Source: Labyrinthula sp. Ha
Taxonomy: Eukaryota > Sar > Bigyra > Labyrinthulida > Labyrinthulaceae
Assembly (NCBI GenBank): GCA_015227615.1
Contig: JAALGZ010000014.1
Coordinates: 620,001-684,000 of the forward strand
Direction of reading: 5' to 3'
DNA length: 64,000 bases
The notes below the pieces were generated by a model. It saw nothing but the letters and a program-made list of their open reading frames with translations. It ran no database searches and was not told the origin of the DNA. Positions 33,594-46,285 of the stretch are shown piece by piece. Within the stretch, counting starts at the first letter, position 1. Every line of letters begins with the position of its first letter. A program made the translations under genes and the position numbers.

Positions 33594-33970
33594 ATGCTCG
33601 AAGGCTTGCTTTTGGTTCTTCGAGTTGTAGCTAGGAGGCTAACTGAGGGAAATTCTTCATTAAGGATACTCAAAAATCCTTCATCAACTCCTCAGAAAAT
33701 TTTATTAATATCTAACACCTCCTCAGTCAATTCCTCAAGTAACTGCTGAGCCAATTCATCTACAAGGAGCTCATCCTTTACCCGGTAAGGCTAAGGCAAT
33801 TGCTTACTCAATTTGGCATGACGAGTCACTCAAGCCTACTCATTCACTACGATAACGCCTTAAAAACTGCGAATGACGGCTCATGGAGGGCTTTCCCTGA
33901 ACCCATAGTTGCAGCTGTTATCTCGATGCCTGGGGAAACTTACACAATTATCATTGGACGTGGCAATTGA
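33594..33970 (+). other. GC-richer island with protein-like segments in successive frames
   Basis: From ATG 33594 the plus strand reads MLEGLLLVLRVVARRLTEGN and onward; a 25-nt GT-AG removal ending near 33757 would join it to PIHLQGAHPLPGKAKAIAYS. A third frame then carries KTANDGSWRAFPEPIVAAVI ending PGETYTIIIGRGN at a TGA (33968-33970). The last junction has no clean splice. No family is recognised. The minus strand over the first 80 bases is also open (33673-33473) but is probably a shadow. Either a gene with unsolved splicing or a decayed one. Confidence 0.3.
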
Positions 33971-36900
33971 TAAATATACTAATCTAGGGCTTGCCTAATT
34001 GTTTCTTCAAAAAAAAATAAAACTTTATTAAAAGAAATCTTTATTTATGGTATATTTCTCAAGATCCCAGCTGTTTCTTCGTGGTATCCTAAAACGGGAC
34101 TCTTCTCCGCAATTTTAAGCGCTCTTTGATTAATTGTAATGTTAAGAAAGCATCAGAAAGATGCCACTTGCAACATAAAATAGTTTTTGTGTTTTTTAAA
34201 CTCTTTAACTAGTTATTCTCAAACAAGGAGTAATTTTAAGTTCAATTGAGTGGTGAAATGGTTTACTTTAGTGTAGTTATTAATTCACTTGGTTTGAGTT
34301 GGTTCTAAAAATTCACAAAATAAAAAGTACATCAGTACGTCAAATACAATAATAACTTATTAACATTATGGATATAATTAAGTTCCTTAACCAATAGCTT
34401 ATTGTATTTGGCATGAAGAATTGGTTATTTCAGGAACATGATATATGCTGTAGGAAAAGTTTAACTGTACAGTAAGGCGCATTTCCAAGTTTCCATACCG
34501 CTAGAGGAAAAAGATATCGACTAAAATCATGTCTCAGGCTTAATATAAGAATAGGTAGTCTCATTCAGAAAAGTTCATGGACAACGAGACGTTTGTTTTC
34601 TACTGAGGGATGAGACCAAATCAAACTGTACTAAAGAGTTTCAGATATTTTATGTAAGGATGACGAAATAAAAACAATCATAAAAAATTAACTAAAGTTT
34701 ACCTTTGAAATAAACAGTTGCACTTATTTTAAAGGCTGAGGTATATTTCTCCCTTTCCTGAATGTTTTTTTCTCCGAAAAAAGAGCTTCTTAACCTGGAC
34801 TGGAAGTTGACACTTCTCAGTCGGTTATGCGAACAACAAGTATGAACTTGATTTCTAGCAGGAGATGCTTCTTGAACCTATGCTACAACACTTTCTACAC
34901 ACCTGTTTTTTCCACAGCCGAATATAGTAGCAAATAGTTTCTTGTCACCTTCCTATCATTTAAGATTAGCTTAAAGTAAATAGCCAGTCCGTTTTGCGAA
35001 TTACTATTAGGGTTGAGTGATGAAAGAAGGTGCAATTAATATTTTTTATGTATTCTCCGTCTTCCATGGAGTATGACGTTGGGATTATGAATAGTATAAA
35101 GTATTGCTGCTTCTGCTCTAAATTTCAATAATTATCAACATGGGATCTTTTTATTTTGGACGATGACCATCCCTGAGCGGATTCAAACTAGACCACATGC
35201 CCATTTTTGTGGATGATATACTATGGTACTAAGATAAATTTGCAGCTGTTGGGTCAGTTACACAAAAGTCCTATAGTCTAACTAGTAACCAACTACCAAT
35301 CATCACCACTGAACAGACAAATTAGTTGGTGAAGTCAGGATAGAATAACAAAATCATGCCCAAGATAAGTAAACATAGATCTTGCTCAGATTATAGCGGA
35401 GTGGGTCTAAAATACAACAAGTTTTAAGATTTAAGAATGAGTGACCAAGGGATCTAAGTACAACTACTATTTCTAAGTAAGGACAAAACTTATCCGTGTC
35501 AAGGAAACTAACAGCTTTGCTTCAATATCATATTAATATACACAAGCAACTATTTTGAGGAAAAAAGATTGAAATCTCATAATAAAAATTATGCCTGATA
35601 GATTGGCTTATTAATTGGAATGTAGTTGTTTATAAGAATTTGACAGAGAGTTATGGTTGTTTAACAGCTTATGGATTTTAAGTTTTGATATTCTTCAAGC
35701 GAGGATTCCAGAAGAAATGCGAACATTACATATCAACACTCTCCAGTATAGGTGGCTACGTAGAATGAGTGTTCCTAACCTTTACAGACAGAAAATGAAG
35801 TCTGCGTGGAGCATTGATACGTGATTGTTTTCGCAGGCTATGTATAAAGCCATGAGGCTAAAAGGAGTTGTTAGCATTCGGTGACTTGCAAGAGAGGCTC
35901 CAACTTGTCTAATTACTCATTCCTGATAGTGACTCCATTCTTAGTGTGTAAATAGTTAAGTTGCTCAAAGTTGTTTGGACAAGTTATCTAATAACATCAC
36001 TGGCAGGAATTCAGAGAGTCACTTAAATTATCTGTAAAAGACTCAGTAGTTTTAAATAGTTCTTGGGAATTTCATAAGCTTTTTAATTTGGTTGTAGGTT
36101 TTGTATGTTCATTTCCTATCACAGTATGCTAGGTTATATTTATAACTTTCTGTATAACGTGGTTCGGTCCATATTCGTTCTGTTCCAATTGTTCTAACTA
36201 TATACACTTTCAGTACACACTACTTTTTTCATTGGTAAGATAGTAGTGAGACTTCTGACCTGAGCATAAAAATATAGTAAATAAAGTATTTGTGATGAGG
36301 AAAAGCTAATAACTTAGAGTAATTAGACGTTAAGAGCCCTACTTATCTAAGAGAATAGAGGTAGCCGAATATAAGGCTGATGTTTAAGGGTGTAAAACCC
36401 TAGGTCGGTGTAAAGGAGTATTAAGCAGAGAATCCATGTAGTTTCAATTTCTCCAGTAATATAGGTTAAATAACAATCGTCTAGTAGAATTTATCAACCA
36501 AAGTACAGCCAACAAGATCTTGGCCCAGAAGTACAAAGACCTAATCTCTCACAGCTTTCTAGTCCTCTTATTGACTCACTACACGCAAACAATGGTAAAG
36601 TGGAATCATGATCCCTACTGATCTTTCTGAGTATTAATAGCATGTTCACCAATGGTTACAGAAAACTTGGTACCAGTGATCGGCAACTCTTTCATGAGAA
36701 TTATACTACTTGGCTCATGACTACAAGATTCTAACAAACTCTGTTGATTTTGGGGGTCCTAGGATCTATTTATCGAAAGGATATTAGACGCCTTAAAGAG
36801 AACACCTAGATAGATTTAAACCTTTTTTCTTCGCTCTAGATGGCAGGTGCACCTACCTAATGTTTACATTTGAATAAACCAATAATTTAATCCCTGTTTC

Positions 36901-37322
36901 TGGGAATGGTTCTATCGATGACATGCACAAGACTTTAGCAAAAACCTGAAGCTCTTAGAGTAGTGGACTGATCTCAGTTAAAAAAGCGATTAGCCAAGTA
37001 CACAGTTCTCCGTATTGTCATAACCGTATCTTTAAAAAAATTGAGCAATGACACCGACATGAATATAATCTATTTCTTGTTCTAACAAGAACTCAGTCTC
37101 AAAACATCCTCTGCCTCTTTCCCATGAAACCAAACAAAAATAAAGTATCTATGAGACAAAGTAACAATCTTTTAAATTTATTCAACTTGACGAAACGAAC
37201 ATTCAAAACTTCACTCGAAACACTTCAAGGTCCTGTAATATTTTATTCTTAGTTACATTGTTAATATTTCTACTATTTTACACTATCGCTTTTCAAAGTT
37301 CCATCACTTTGAACAGAGGCAA
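33971..37322. other. Long gene-poor region with one possible exon
   Basis: No complete gene. Around 35695-35835 (plus) a frame reads ARIPEEMRTLHINTLQYRWL then RRMSVPNLYRQKMKSAW before a stop, which looks like protein and contains an LYR tripeptide; it is followed by a TTTTCGCAG acceptor-like site and AMYKAMRLKGVVSIR. The pieces do not splice cleanly and nothing is recognised. Elsewhere stops are frequent. Confidence 0.3.
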
Positions 37323-38687
<1,365 letters not shown>

Positions 38688-38866
38688 TTACCTAAAAGCT
38701 TAAAATAAGTGCTTAGAAATGATATGAGGACTCCTTAGAACACCTTGTGTTGTATACTTTCCCGATGGGGATGATCCAGAAATAAGTTTAGAAGAGATTT
38801 ACTCTTAATTTAACCCAGTTATAAGGCTGGTTATCTTTTTCTTTGCTTTGAATTTGAGTTTCGGTT

Positions 38867-39985
38867 TCACTTTTGATCTTTAACGGAAAGATTCTCAAGA
38901 TCAAAAAAACGGACAAGTGCTGTTAAACTAAACGGATCGATTTCCAGTTCGACAAGAACAGAAACCAGAGCTTGTAGAAATAGATTAAGTTTCAAAGCTC
39001 TTTCTTCAAGATGCTCCGTTTTAAAAGATCTAGTAATACCTTTGAAGGGCAGTTTAGGAAGTTTAATTGTAGAATTTTGCTTTCTTATTTCCGACTTAAG
39101 GTCAGAACGAAGACTCTCGAACGCAGAGTAACGTTTGTACACGTGAAAAATGTCTTTCTTTAAGTAAATCAATACTTTAAATTCCGCATAGCGAATTTCT
39201 CTGTATTGATTCTTCACAAACCTGTAAGCAACAACTTCAACCCTGTTGATTTGTGGAACCAAATCCGTCCCTTGAACCTTAGTCGGCTCTATATGGGTAT
39301 CATCTGCCTTTCCTTCTAAGGCAAGTTGATTACTGTAAATGTAAATTAAAATCCGAATACTTATCAGAAAGAAAATGAATACACAATGAGTAACAAATTT
39401 CTGCAAGTACGAAGTTACTTCTGGCATGAATAAGGAAGAAAACCTACTTAAATGAAACGCAGAAAATTTTAAAATCTCAGATATAAATATTTTGAAAGTA
39501 TCTGAGCGAAGTATAGATGCAATAAGAAAGAGAAAAGACAAAGTTTTAAGTCTTGTTTCTTGCGGTAGATGACGTGGCACAGCATTTCTTAGCGAGTAGG
39601 CAGAGCATAAGAACAAGGTAAATACTAAAGCGAGCTTGATTCTGGGGTGTATTTGAATATAAAATTGGGCAACAAATAAAGAATAAATACAACTAGAGAT
39701 GAAATAGAATATTTTAAGTAGTATGATTGGCACCTTTTCAAAAGAAAACAGAATTAGAATAACCGCGAGAATATACCCAGAAGCAATGAATATTGGTAAA
39801 AGAATGTATGAAGTTTGTTTTCTTAAATAAGCTAAAGTGGATTCATTAGTGTTTGGGTCAACAATTATCCCAACAAATAGAGTTAATGAGAGGACTAAGA
39901 AGAAAGATATCACCGTTGCTTTTTCACAATTCATTATTTTGGGCAATTTTGAGGATGCTGATATGTTCAGTTGCAGAGTTACCAT
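38867..39985 (-). CDS. Multi-membrane protein with C-terminal PX domain
   Basis: A 372-residue frame starting at ATG 39985. Residues 25-220 contain about six hydrophobic segments (ISFFLVLSLTLFVGIIVD, LPIFIASGYILAVILILF, VFTLFLCSAYSL, FVTHCVFIFFLISIRILIYI and others). Residues 245-365 form a PX-like domain: strands around VEVVAYRFV and FKVLIYLKK, then HVYKRYSAFESLRSDLK matching the RRYSDF-type phosphoinositide motif, LPKLPFKGI matching the proline-rich loop, and a final helix (LNLFLQALVSVL). PX domains bind phosphoinositides, usually PI3P on endosomes, so an endomembrane location is likely. A six-pass transporter-like half joined to a C-terminal PX is uncommon. The first 16 residues may be dispensable, since a second ATG follows. 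Confidence 0.8.
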   Translation of the reverse strand: MVTLQLNISASSKLPKIMNCEKATVISFFLVLSLTLFVGIIVDPNTNESTLAYLRKQTSYILLPIFIASGYILAVILILFSFEKVPIILLKIFYFISSCIYSLFVAQFYIQIHPRIKLALVFTLFLCSAYSLRNAVPRHLPQETRLKTLSFLFLIASILRSDTFKIFISEILKFSAFHLSRFSSLFMPEVTSYLQKFVTHCVFIFFLISIRILIYIYSNQLALEGKADDTHIEPTKVQGTDLVPQINRVEVVAYRFVKNQYREIRYAEFKVLIYLKKDIFHVYKRYSAFESLRSDLKSEIRKQNSTIKLPKLPFKGITRSFKTEHLEERALKLNLFLQALVSVLVELEIDPFSLTALVRFFDLENLSVKDQK

Positions 39986-40150
39986 AAACCACGTCTATTA
40001 GGATACTTTCACTGGTGTTGGATCTGTAGAAGCCAAGGATGGGGAATTACGTGGTTATTAACCTGAAAACAAAGATATGAAAAGTAAGAACACTAGAAAC
40101 TCGTCTTAGTACAAGGTTAATATCTTCAACATACCTAGTAAAAACTTCTT

Positions 40151-40381
40151 ATGGAGTACAAAGCTAGATTTAAGAAGACTTTAGCTAACCTCTTACTTTC
40201 CCGAAGATGCTTCGTGCTTAACGATCTCGGATTCAACAGGGTCATAGTAATAATATACTTATCTGGATGCAAATACTGCAACTATCTTATCGTTTTGTTC
40301 TATTTCCAGATTTCACTTCTTTTTTCTCTCTATAGAACGCCACGATGGCTTATAGCTTGTTTTCGTCGCACTAAGTTTTAA
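40151..40381 (+). other. Short ORF, possible first exon
   Basis: ATG-started 76-codon frame divergent from the PX gene. The first 30 residues (MEYKARFKKTLANLLLSRRC) look like a mitochondrial presequence or a small basic protein; the rest is hydrophobic and includes GT...CCAG and CTATAG sequences that could be intron ends. No family recognised. Confidence 0.25.
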
Positions 40382-42313
40382 AAATAGCAACCCGTTCAAA
40401 TCATAAAACGTATCTTCGATTAATGCATGTTTCTAGCAAAAATAGTTTACAAAAATATTTTTTGAGCAGCTCACATGAAGCTAGGCAGCCATTCAGCAAT
40501 GATGCATCTGCCTTCTGCCATAGCACTCTTTCGTTCTGACGAACATCCATTTCCCATAAAACTTAACTTGAAACTTAGCAATCTTTTTGTTTGGTTCAGG
40601 ATATAGTTTTGTCTATTTACAATTAACATGTATACTGACTTGCAGATGTTATACTACAATATTCGCACTACCAGTTAGATAACTTGTCCCTTAGTATTTG
40701 TCTTGAAGAGCAGTCTCAGAGTTTTTATTCACAAGAACTATGTTATCCAAAATCAAGCTGGATTTGCCTGTAAGATTAACATTGATACAAATATTTGGTA
40801 TTACATATTTAATTTAATATATTATATTTCTGGTTTTCGCAGGTAATTTCAACTGTAGAAATTTTAGAATCTGGGCAAAAGCTGCAGCCTTTCCCTACTC
40901 GTTTTCTCTATGATGCTTGGAATTTCATTGACTAAAATTTATCATTCTTTTGATTACGAGAAATGGCTATAAATAGGGTTCAGAATGTCATAGTTTGTTT
41001 CTCTTTTCTTCTTTGTTCATATCCAAGCGGACGACAACCTATTCAAAAAAGTCCGTCTATATAATTACCAACCTTTTGAACGCTTTCATTTCAACGTTAA
41101 TTTTCTCATTAAATCTCCGTGAATGAAGTTATTTCACCCTTTGTGTTACCTCTCCCAAGTGGTCCCAAAACGGATTTTTTTCAAATGTGCAGTAATTTTG
41201 TGATCATTGTTTCTGCAAAACGCTGCTAGCTGCATCGTGACCAGCTCCAAAAGGCATATTTCCGCAGGCACAATCTGTTTTTTGTGCAATTATTTATTGT
41301 TTTTTACTTTTGTTGTGATGTTACATATGTCTTGCTTGCAGAAGATATACAATAAGGCACTAGTCTCTTATGCGCTTCTAGTATCAGTAGCTCTAACGCC
41401 AAAATCGAATTTCTTCTCTCCTTAATAGAACAATTAAAAGTAGAGAAACTTAGGTGTTAGTATCAGGTTGTTAAGTGTAACTACTAACATTTTAAGGAAA
41501 GTTGTTTTGACTCAGGGTCTTACCTTATATTCTTCATCTGACCCTTCACGTTAACAACTAGCAACATTTAATAACGCTGCTTAGTTATTTTGCTAACAAC
41601 TCTCTTCGCTTGGTGTCATCACAAAATTTATTTCATCATTTTTTTTGGGGGGGGGTTATTCTTCATATCGATGTTCTAATGTCGAGATACTCGAATTGAT
41701 CCAATCGTCAAAAACAATAGGAACCATTTCAATCACATATCAGAAATAAATGATCTGGTCTTATTGTTGAACTTAAAATGTTTTAGCTACTCTAGCTCAA
41801 AGTTGCTAAGAAGTCAAAGGTAACTATTTAAGTCAAATATTTTGTTGATCCGGTCATTATGAACATGAAAGTTCCTGTAATAAGAGTTGCATGTGAGAGT
41901 TCTGGGTCATATGTTAGGGTGCAAAATGATCTATATTTTAGTGTGTTAATTCCTTCAAGAGAAGAGCTGGCCGTCTGCACCTTTTGTCATACTTTCTAAC
42001 TATTTTAGGTCGAAAGCTATGCTTTTTAGAATACTCTAGTATTTCCCACGTTTGGCCATGTTTTCCTGTCTCCTTGCTTCTTATCATTATTGAGTTATTA
42101 TGAAGGTTACTATATTTTATCTGGAAGTGATAGTTCCGCTAGGTAAGCTAAAGTCTGAATGCTACTATTCTTTAGAAGATTATGCCGTTTTTTATCTACT
42201 GTTCTTTATTCTTCTAGTTTCCCTCTCAGACCATCCTTTGATACTTGCTGGTTGGTTCTGCCTTAAAGACATGACAGTTTGAGTCTTACATCTGGCCATA
42301 CGTATCTCACCAT
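40382..42313. other. Gene-poor region
   Basis: No gene supported. Short frames at 41207-41425 (no ATG near start) and 42100-42282 (hydrophobic) are not convincing. A run of nine G lies at 41647-41655. Confidence 0.4.
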
Positions 42314-42499
42314 ATGACAAAGAAAATATGGGTGATCGAGCTCAATATGCGAAGCTTATATAGAGAATGGCCCAAGATGGATAGATATTCCGATGCAGCG
42401 GACTTGTATGGCTCACTAATGCCAGAGTTGCACCCTGTTCCAGCTAGATCAGAGCTCGTTTACTCTGTTCGTATGTTTCTATCAACAAAACTTAGCTAA
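42314..42499 (+). other. Short protein-like ORF, unrecognised
   Basis: Frame of 61 codons beginning at an ATG, with a more complex composition than the surroundings (YREWPKMDRYSDAADLYGSL, then ARSELVYSVRMFLSTKLS). In the +1-shifted frame just upstream, ATG at about 42329 reads MGDRAQYAKLI. Together these are faintly reminiscent of a 14-3-3 N-terminus, but the match is weak and would require a frame change without an intron. It could be a decayed exon. Confidence 0.2.
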
Positions 42500-42905
42500 C
42501 AAAGCTTTCACTTTCTGATATGTTTCGCATTATTTCAACTAAATTTTCATTCCTTCTGTTTGGTTGGATTAAATTAAAACTACCCATTTCATCCCTTCGT
42601 GACGTGACCTACTTTATTTGATGAACTATGCCAAGAAACTACAACAAATATCACTTCAACATAAACATGTGTAAATTAACAAATACAGTGTTAAACTGTT
42701 ACCGCATTCATTCATGTTCTTAGGTTAGGAATTGCACATGATTGTAGAAACAGCAACATTGTCTTCTAAGAATAATGAGAGAGAAATGATCAATTTCATT
42801 TCAATGCCCAAAATTTTGCATGAAAGTATTTATATTATATTCTATTTTGGACATAGTTAAAAAAAGAGAACAACCATTGTATAGATAGAACATTACCTTG
42901 TAGAA

Positions 42906-43892
42906 ATGTCATCAAAGAAAAGAATCATTCTTATAATATATTTTACTAAAACCTATTGTATTATTCGAGATGTAGAAGTACAAAGTATTGTGTTTACCAA
43001 GACCTTACAGAAGGAAAAAGGTCTATCTTTGAACCAAAGAAAACCAGCAGTTTCCTCTTCTTTTCTAGTTCAAAGATATATTACAAAAGTAGAGCTACTT
43101 AATATGTTTAGTGTAATAGAACGTACATTAAACAGTTTCAGAAAAAAGTATCCAAAACAGAGCGTTAAGTTTATAGTTAACCAAAGTGTTCTCGATCAAA
43201 AAACTATCTTTCAGGTGATTGAGAGATTATGTAGTCTTACTCGAATCAACTATATCAGCTTGCCTATAGAGATACTCTTAGTGAAGAAAAATTTTGTAAA
43301 CTTATTGAGTATTTTTGATGAAACTATTGAGGTAAACTATTTTGGAAATAGTTTTTCTATTGGTGATTGTAGAAGATTTTTGAGCTTGGTCAAAAGCGAA
43401 AATAAAAATGATATATCTTTAAAGTTAGGAAACTTTCGTATGAGAAAATACAGATTATCAGGACAAGTATTCATTGGTAGAACACTTACAAAATTAAACT
43501 CTACATTAATGATTTCAAGTTTAGACCTTGCAGGCAGTTCAAGATGTATAAACATAATTTTATCCTCTCTCAATGAGACAACAATTCATTTATATTTGAA
43601 AGAGCTTAGTTTTGAAAGTAGAAACGTAAAGTGTGGAAAAGCTGGAAGTAAATCACTTGGAAGTTTTTTAGCAAAGTGCGAGAAAATTGAGCTAATAAGA
43701 ATTCCGTACGAAAGCATAGATAAATCTTCTCAGTCAATGTTAGATAGAGCTTTTATAAAGAATAATAAAATTCCAGAGAAATATTATTTTAATCGTCGTC
43801 ATGAAGTTTATCGAAGACAAAGAAGGCACCAACCTAAAACAGATTTTCAATTATTTCAAATTATTCGGAGTATGAAAATAAACGTGAACTAA
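42906..43892 (+). CDS. Unrecognised 328-residue protein
   Basis: Single-exon frame from ATG 42906 (context tagaaATGt) to TAA. Composition is rich in Ile, Leu, Asn, Lys and Ser, reflecting AT-rich codons. A periodic pattern of L/I steps in the middle (ISSLDLAGSSRCINIILSSL, TIHLYLKELSFES, KCEKIELIRIPYES) suggests irregular leucine-rich repeats like those in the 11.5-kb gene, but the two do not resemble each other otherwise. The C-terminus is strongly basic (NRRHEVYRRQRRHQPK). No membrane segment except a weak one at the N-terminus (IILIIYFTKTYCII). Function unknown. Confidence 0.65.
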   Translation: MSSKKRIILIIYFTKTYCIIRDVEVQSIVFTKTLQKEKGLSLNQRKPAVSSSFLVQRYITKVELLNMFSVIERTLNSFRKKYPKQSVKFIVNQSVLDQKTIFQVIERLCSLTRINYISLPIEILLVKKNFVNLLSIFDETIEVNYFGNSFSIGDCRRFLSLVKSENKNDISLKLGNFRMRKYRLSGQVFIGRTLTKLNSTLMISSLDLAGSSRCINIILSSLNETTIHLYLKELSFESRNVKCGKAGSKSLGSFLAKCEKIELIRIPYESIDKSSQSMLDRAFIKNNKIPEKYYFNRRHEVYRRQRRHQPKTDFQLFQIIRSMKINVN

Positions 43893-44760
43893 TCTCTTTT
43901 TTGTAAAGCTAAAGTGAAACATTTTTTGTGCAAAATATATATTATTTACAAGTTTTAATGTGCTTGTACATTAAATAAATACTAGGTCATTGAAGTTTTA
44001 CATAAATTATAAACTTCTCTTGGACCTGAATATTTTTATCTTTCGTCTAGAAAAATTACGGAAAAAAATAGGAATTATGAATTAAGGCATTTCCACTGAA
44101 GTAAGCAATTATTTCCTCTAATGTATCTTAAGGACCTGAGTGTAGAATGTAGACAACATAGTTTTCCCAACTGTATTTTGGTATTACACCAAATAGCTGT
44201 TCTAACTTTTGCCTTGTATTGCTCCAAAGAGAATCTAAATTATATTTGTCCGAATTTTATGATATATGCAGCATACAGATTATTTTTATATTTCACTTTA
44301 AATATAAAGATCTGCTTGAAAAACTCTTTATAGAAAATAATTCTATTGCACAGAATTTTGTACAGGACTAGTAAATTATTGTGATGAAGCAAGAGTTCGT
44401 TATATTTCTAAGAAATATTTGTTATCTCTTAAATTCTTAGAGTTTGAGTGTTTGTGCATTATTCTTAGCTATGACCGAGAAAATAAGAAGTTGAAAATAA
44501 GCATCGGCAATTGAAGACAAGAAAAAAGGTATAAATGCTACTCTTACCTTGGATTTTGTCACAGTTACACAACTGTTTATTTACAAAGAAAAAACACTTT
44601 AAAATGAGATTCAGTATAATTAGACTTTAAGAAATAATCCAAGACTTAAACATTGCAAACTATGGAGATAAATAAAGGATAATGAATACTTGAAAAATAC
44701 TCATAGAATAGAATAAGTCCTTTGGGTTCATGAAAAAATAACTTGTTTCATTTAAAGGTT
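43893..44760. other. Intergenic region between convergent genes
   Basis: About 870 bases. One ATG-started 70-codon frame at 44121-44333 is hydrophobic and Cys-rich but has no support. Nothing else seen. Confidence 0.45.
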
Positions 44761-45588
44761 TTAAATAATAAATGGAATGAGAATTTTTCTTTTCCTTGGA
44801 TACTTTGGAAATTTTTGTTTATACCATTCGTGTTGTTTAAAAGCTCTTGGAATTAAATTGATACAACTAACACAAAATACAAATAAACCAGCTGGATTCC
44901 ACGTCATTAAGGTCCAAGAAAACCATCCCAACAGTTCACAAAAATATGTAGCATTTGTAATATAATTAAATAAACCACCAAAAGGAATTTTGTACCCTGA
45001 AAAACTATTCTTTCTTAACTTCTTGATTATATCTTCGTGATAGATTGTTCCCCAGAAACTTGCTTCATACAAAAAATACCCAACTAAAAATGTGGGAGTA
45101 TAGAAAAAATTTGCATTAAATGGAAATATTTTTGTAAAATAAGTTGCGTTCAGGTATCCATGAAGAGATGTGAAAATTACTCCGGCGAGAATTACTGACA
45201 AGGAGAATGTGGCCTTCTTATTTTGTTGTACTCGAAGTGTCAAAGGAAAATAAAATCCTCTATTGAGATAGTGTTTTAGAAACATGAAACACAGAAATTT
45301 TTGATGGAATTGTAGTTTTTCAGAGTTTGAGTTCATATAAAGGGTGATGAGAAAGGACACAGTTGCGGGAAGCTCCATCAGAAACCAACCAAGACGAGGG
45401 TCTACAGAAATGTCCAGCTTGGATATTTTTTCATCTGAAAGTTTTCCATAAGAGGCATAGAAAAAGGTGCAGCCAATGAGAGTAACGAAAGTATATACAG
45501 CTGCAACATCGAGCGCAATTGAAAATGTTTCGTCTTCTGTCTTGTAAAGATATGGCGTATTCATTTGAGCTCTGTGGTAATACACCAT
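44761..45588 (-). CDS. Steroid 5-alpha-reductase family enzyme
   Basis: A 275-residue integral membrane reductase; M9 is an alternative start. The family reduces a conjugated C=C in steroids, or in related lipids, with NADPH in the ER. Recognisable blocks: SYGKLSD, RLGWFLMELPATVSF (the family ELPA with the catalytic-site Glu), LKHYLNRGFYFPL, HGYLNATYF, YKIPFGGLFNYITNATYFCE, LLGWFSWTLMTWNPAGL, LIPRAFKQHEWYKQKFPKYP and the typical end RKILIPFII. Most resembles the SRD5A1/DET2 branch. The usual HSDxxLxxLR before the IP-x-GGLF block is YHEDIIKKLR here. Six to seven hydrophobic segments. No introns. In organisms without steroid hormones the substrate is probably a sterol or polyprenoid, which sequence alone cannot settle. 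Confidence 0.93.
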   Translation of the reverse strand: MVYYHRAQMNTPYLYKTEDETFSIALDVAAVYTFVTLIGCTFFYASYGKLSDEKISKLDISVDPRLGWFLMELPATVSFLITLYMNSNSEKLQFHQKFLCFMFLKHYLNRGFYFPLTLRVQQNKKATFSLSVILAGVIFTSLHGYLNATYFTKIFPFNANFFYTPTFLVGYFLYEASFWGTIYHEDIIKKLRKNSFSGYKIPFGGLFNYITNATYFCELLGWFSWTLMTWNPAGLFVFCVSCINLIPRAFKQHEWYKQKFPKYPRKRKILIPFII

Positions 45589-46066
45589 TATAATCTGGGG
45601 TGTGATTTTTTTTCTACCAATTATTTTACCTGGTAATGAACAAAATCAAAGGAGATAGCATTTACATATTTACAAGATCTAACTAAATGCATATTTTGGT
45701 CAAAATATCCACTAACTATTAATATACAATAATAACCTTTTTATAAAAGTATACACATACTATTTGCTCATTCTTAACTGATATTTACTAAAGGCACAAA
45801 ATATGGATTCGATTTTCTAATCAATCAGAATAATAAGTAAATAAATTCCAATGTGTTAATTTTTCTTAGATTAGTTTTCTTTGAGGCTATGAAAGTCATA
45901 CCATCCTAGTGTCAGGAGTTCGAGAGGTGCCCTACCTGTCTTGTAATCATTAAATGAAGAATTAAAAAAATTAATTTGGGTGAAATTGAATGAAAACCAT
46001 TTTATAACAGGTATATCTTCCAATAAATAAGCTATTCTATGTTGATGAGAGTGTGCGATAATTACC
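45589..46066. other. Intergenic region with an uncertain minus-strand frame
   Basis: A minus frame open from about 46140 to 45871 reads PKIATSNPALSTSTKFSDMV then IIAHSHQHRIAYLLEDIPVI. It overlaps the plus-strand frame at 46067 and only one can be real. A segment near 45803-45832 (GGATTCGATT...AATCAATCAGAAT) resembles the 16.56-kb repeat in inverted orientation. Confidence 0.3.
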
Positions 46067-46285
46067 ATGTCAGAAAATTTCGTAGAAGTACTAAGTGCAG
46101 GGTTAGAGGTCGCAATCTTGGGAACGCATATGAAAGCTCCCGAAGCTCATTTAGTCAGAAAACTGGAACTCAATTTTGAAACTACTGTATATGTTTTCTA
46201 TCTAATTTTAAAAATTTATAAAAAGAAATCTTTCCATTTTTCTGTTGGGCCCATGCTCTCTGAGATAGAACAGAAGCTGACTTAG
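46067..46285 (+). other. Short ORF, possible small protein
   Basis: ATG-started 72-codon frame with a polar, plausible N-terminal half (MSENFVEVLSAGLEVAILGT). The segment 46187-46225 begins GTATAT and ends AAAAAG, is 39 nt and in frame, and could be an intron, leaving 59 residues; its end is not pyrimidine-rich. No family recognised. Confidence 0.25.

Noticed and set aside
42314-42499. Possible 14-3-3 fragment
   Set aside because: Resemblance rests on a few residues (AQYAKLI, RYSDAADLYG) in two different frames; the invariant 14-3-3 motifs are absent.
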